Positions 62,022 to 64,000 of a stretch of DNA of 64,000 nt are shown one piece after another. Position numbers and translations under genes: made by a program. The notes beneath the pieces were generated by a model. That model searched no databases and was not told where the DNA came from. It was given only the letters and a program-made list of their open reading frames with translations. The stretch comes from Paraburkholderia aspalathi. GTDB lineage: Bacteria; Pseudomonadota; Gammaproteobacteria; Burkholderiales; Burkholderiaceae. The DNA is taken from the NCBI RefSeq assembly GCF_900116445.1, contig NZ_FPBH01000017.1:1-64000 (forward strand). Reading direction: 5' to 3'. How positions within the stretch are numbered: position 1 is the stretch's first letter; every line of letters begins with the position of its first letter.

Positions 62022-63407
62022 TTGAATAGTGCACAGCAGCAAGACGGCCTGAAGCGCGGGCTCAAAAATCGTCATATCCAGCTGATCGCGCTGGGCGGGG
62101 CGATCGGCACCGGCCTGTTTCTCGGCTCCGCCAGCGTGTTGAAGGCCGCCGGCCCGTCGATGATTCTCGGCTACGCGATCGGCGGCATCATCGCGTTCAT
62201 GATCATGCGCCAACTCGGCGAAATGGTCGCGCAGGAACCGGTTGCCGGTTCGTTCAGCCACTTCGCGTACAAGTATTGGGGTGATTTCCCCGGCTTTCTG
62301 TCCGGCTGGAACTACTGGGTGCTGTACGTGCTCGTGAGCATGGCCGAGCTGACCGCTGTTGGCACCTACGTGCACTACTGGTGGCCGGGCGTGCCTACGT
62401 GGATATCGGCGCTGGTGTGCTTCGCCGTCATCAACGCAATCAATCTCGCCAACGTCAAAGCGTACGGCGAAACGGAATTCTGGTTTGCGATCATCAAGGT
62501 AGTGGCGGTGATCGGCATGATCCTGTTCGGCGGCTATCTGCTGATCAGCGGCCATGGTGGTCCGCAAGCATCGATCACCAATCTCTGGGCCGACGGCGGC
62601 TTTTTCCCGCACGGCTTTCATGGCCTGTTCATGATGCTCGCGGTCATCATGTTTTCGTTCGGCGGGCTCGAGTTGATCGGCATTACGGCTGCTGAAGCGG
62701 CCGATCCGCAAAAGAGCATTCCGAAGGCCGTGAATCAGGTGATCTACCGGATTCTGATTTTCTACATCTGCTCGCTGGCGGTACTGCTCTCGTTGTATCC
62801 GTGGAATCAGGTCGCGGCCGGTGGCAGCCCGTTCGTGTTGATCTTCTCGCAGATCGGCTCGACGTTGACGGCGAACATCCTCAACGTGGTGGTGTTGACT
62901 GCGGCGCTGTCGGTCTACAACAGCGGCGTGTATGCGAATAGCCGCATGCTCTACGGTCTCGCGGAACAGGGCAACGCACCGCGCGCGCTGATGAAGGTCG
63001 ACCGGCGCGGCGTGCCCTATATGGCGATTGGTTTGTCGGCGCTCGCCACGTTCACCTGCGTGATCATCAACTATCTGATTCCGGCCGAAGCGCTTGGCCT
63101 GCTGATGGCGCTGGTGGTGGCCGCGCTGGTGCTGAACTGGGCGCTGATCAGCCTGACGCATCTGAAGTCGCGCAAGGCGATGGTGGCGGCGGGCGAGACG
63201 CTCGTGTTCAAGTCGTTCTGGTTCCCAGTCAGCAACTGGATCTGCCTCGCTTTCATGGCGCTGATCCTCGTGATTCTGGCAATGACGCCGGGCCTGTCGG
63301 TTTCGGTATGGCTCGTGCCCGCGTGGCTGGTCGTGATGTGGCTTGGCTACATGTTCAAGCGCCGGCGTGCAGCGACGCATGGTGGCGCACAGGTGGCAGG
63401 GCGGTAA
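62022..63407 (+). CDS. Amino acid permease (APC family, AroP/PheP-like)
   Basis: 461-residue secondary transporter with about twelve hydrophobic helices. It begins with GLKNRHIQLIALGGAIGTGLFLGSA, the signature of the amino acid transporter (AAT) family, and continues with VAGSFSHFAYKYWGDFPGF and SFGGLELIGITAAEAADPQKSIPKA. Members carry aromatic amino acids, GABA, proline or others, and the substrate is not readable. Start: a TTG at 62022 with GGGG seven bases upstream; no in-frame ATG is near. Divergent from the hydrolase. Confidence 0.85.
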   Translation: MNSAQQQDGLKRGLKNRHIQLIALGGAIGTGLFLGSASVLKAAGPSMILGYAIGGIIAFMIMRQLGEMVAQEPVAGSFSHFAYKYWGDFPGFLSGWNYWVLYVLVSMAELTAVGTYVHYWWPGVPTWISALVCFAVINAINLANVKAYGETEFWFAIIKVVAVIGMILFGGYLLISGHGGPQASITNLWADGGFFPHGFHGLFMMLAVIMFSFGGLELIGITAAEAADPQKSIPKAVNQVIYRILIFYICSLAVLLSLYPWNQVAAGGSPFVLIFSQIGSTLTANILNVVVLTAALSVYNSGVYANSRMLYGLAEQGNAPRALMKVDRRGVPYMAIGLSALATFTCVIINYLIPAEALGLLMALVVAALVLNWALISLTHLKSRKAMVAAGETLVFKSFWFPVSNWICLAFMALILVILAMTPGLSVSVWLVPAWLVVMWLGYMFKRRRAATHGGAQVAGR

Positions 63408-63548
63408 GGCGGGGAGTGGGCACCGGCGCCATTGGCGTCGGAGCGCTCAATGTCGAGAAGAGCTTCAATATGCGGCCGAACGTCACATATTGCTTAAGCA
63501 ATTATTGCCTAAGCTGATAAGTGCAATGTCGCACGTCAGGAGCCGAAT

Positions 63549-63773
63549 ATGAACACCACCATCGAACACGACGCACGTCTGGAATTGTTGCTGTCGATCG
63601 CGCATGAAACGCTCGGCATCGCGACGTTCGAACTGAGCGGCAAGCCGAGCGCCGATTTACGCATCGTGCGTGTCGATAGTCTCGCGCGAGCGCTGGAAGC
63701 GGCCTACGATGCCGGCCTCATGGTCGGTCATCGAGTGAGCTCGAATAAATGTCCGGCTGACCATCTTCAGTAG
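63549..63773 (+). CDS. DUF6900-type small protein
   Basis: 74 residues, single small domain: LLLSIAHETLGIATFEL followed by SLARALEAAYDAG, the pattern I associate with DUF6900 (recognised from memory). Function unknown. AGGAG six bases before the ATG. Stands alone before the bidirectional terminator. Confidence 0.75.
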   Translation: MNTTIEHDARLELLLSIAHETLGIATFELSGKPSADLRIVRVDSLARALEAAYDAGLMVGHRVSSNKCPADHLQ

Positions 63774-63804
63774 TGCGCTTTAGCCGCTTCGCAGAAGACA
63801 ACAA

Positions 63805-63837
63805 AAAACCCCGCGCAGCATGACTGGGCGGGGTTTT
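63805..63837. terminator. Bidirectional terminator between the DUF6900 gene and tRNA-Leu
   Basis: Arms AAAACCCCGC / GCGGGGTTTT with a 13-base loop; six U residues on the minus strand, four on the plus. Serves the tRNA gene (minus) and the DUF6900 gene (plus). Confidence 0.85.
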
Positions 63838-63870
63838 CTGATCTTTATACGGTACTGCTGGAATTTCTTT

Positions 63871-63955
63871 TGGTGCCCAGGGCCGGAATCGAACCGGCAC
63901 GCCTTGCGGCGGGGGATTTTGAGTCCCCTGCGTCTACCAATTTCACCACCTGGGC
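63871..63955 (-). tRNA. tRNA-Leu (CAA)
   Basis: 85 bases including an encoded 3' CCA (63871-63873). Acceptor arms GCCCAGG / CCTGGGC pair fully, with A as discriminator. The anticodon loop CTCAAAA sits between GGGGA and TCCCC, giving anticodon CAA, which reads UUG. The T-arm GCCGGTTCGAATCCGGC is standard and a long variable arm marks a class II tRNA. Confidence 0.96.
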
Positions 63956-64000
63956 AGGTCTTGCAGCGCACGCGCCAGAGTATATGGCTCGCGGCGAAGA

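Noticed and set aside
1..64000. CRISPR arrays, insertion sequences, prophage or toxin-antitoxin pairs
   Set aside because: I saw no regularly spaced repeats with unique spacers, no transposase or integrase, and no paired toxin-antitoxin genes.

Overview
The window is a high-GC chromosomal segment of a Betaproteobacterium of the family Burkholderiaceae. Gene order, protein sequences and the reliance on rho-independent terminators fit Paraburkholderia best; that genus call comes from memory of the group, not a search. The segment is densely coded, nearly all genes are intact, and I see no insertion sequences, prophage, CRISPR array or rRNA. One tRNA-Leu(CAA) lies at the right edge.

Layout: (1) 1-643 is the 5' part of an exported Gly/Ser-repeat protein running off the left edge. 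(2) 1085-6893 is a minus-strand peptide-type ABC importer (binding protein, two permeases, fused double ATPase). (3) 7226-8779 is a minus-strand cupin plus NiCoT nickel/cobalt permease pair. (4) 8994-13284 holds a stand-alone elongation factor G, a DUF192 protein, a tiny Ala/Lys/His-rich exported protein and RluE, then divergent icd. (5) 15122-18490 holds a cold-shock protein and clpS-clpA. (6) 18629-25946 is a minus-strand housekeeping operon ribF-ileS-lspA-coaBC-LLM oxidoreductase-dut. (7) 26065-30808 holds purN, an RsmB-type methyltransferase, an MscS channel and a fatty acid desaturase. (8) 30951-34684 carries all three de novo NAD genes (nadA-nadC, convergent nadB). (9) 34923-38080 holds radC-rpmB-rpmG divergent from fkpB-ispH. 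(10) 38623-43691 is a complete branched-chain amino acid importer. (11) 43780-49697 holds a GNAT, an acetylornithine aminotransferase, an iron-sulfur flavoreductase, an epimerase-like protein, a small membrane protein and RsuA. (12) 49792-61807 holds an MFS exporter, then a glutathione/peptide-use operon (murR-like regulator, iaaA, gsiABCD, dmpA-like and dppA-like peptidases), then an exported alpha/beta hydrolase. (13) 62022-63955 holds an amino acid permease, a DUF6900 protein and tRNA-Leu.

Many junctions are start/stop overlaps (ATGA or TAATG), so most clusters are probably translationally coupled. In both the Liv and Gsi importers a stem-loop follows the binding-protein gene and would favour excess binding protein. 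The peptide cluster at 51238-60821 joins import to four different peptide-bond activities (isoaspartyl, N-terminal/beta/D-amino acid, D-aminopeptidase) under one RpiR-type regulator.

The most interesting regulatory signals are: a candidate ribosome-mediated attenuator upstream of argD, with an Arg-rich 16-codon leader and terminator; an NtrC box plus sigma-54 promoter upstream of the Liv operon; paired inverted repeats upstream of the RpiR regulator; a TCTTATATAAGA palindrome at icd; and a cold-shock promoter with a long leader. These come from reading the sequence and have not been tested computationally.
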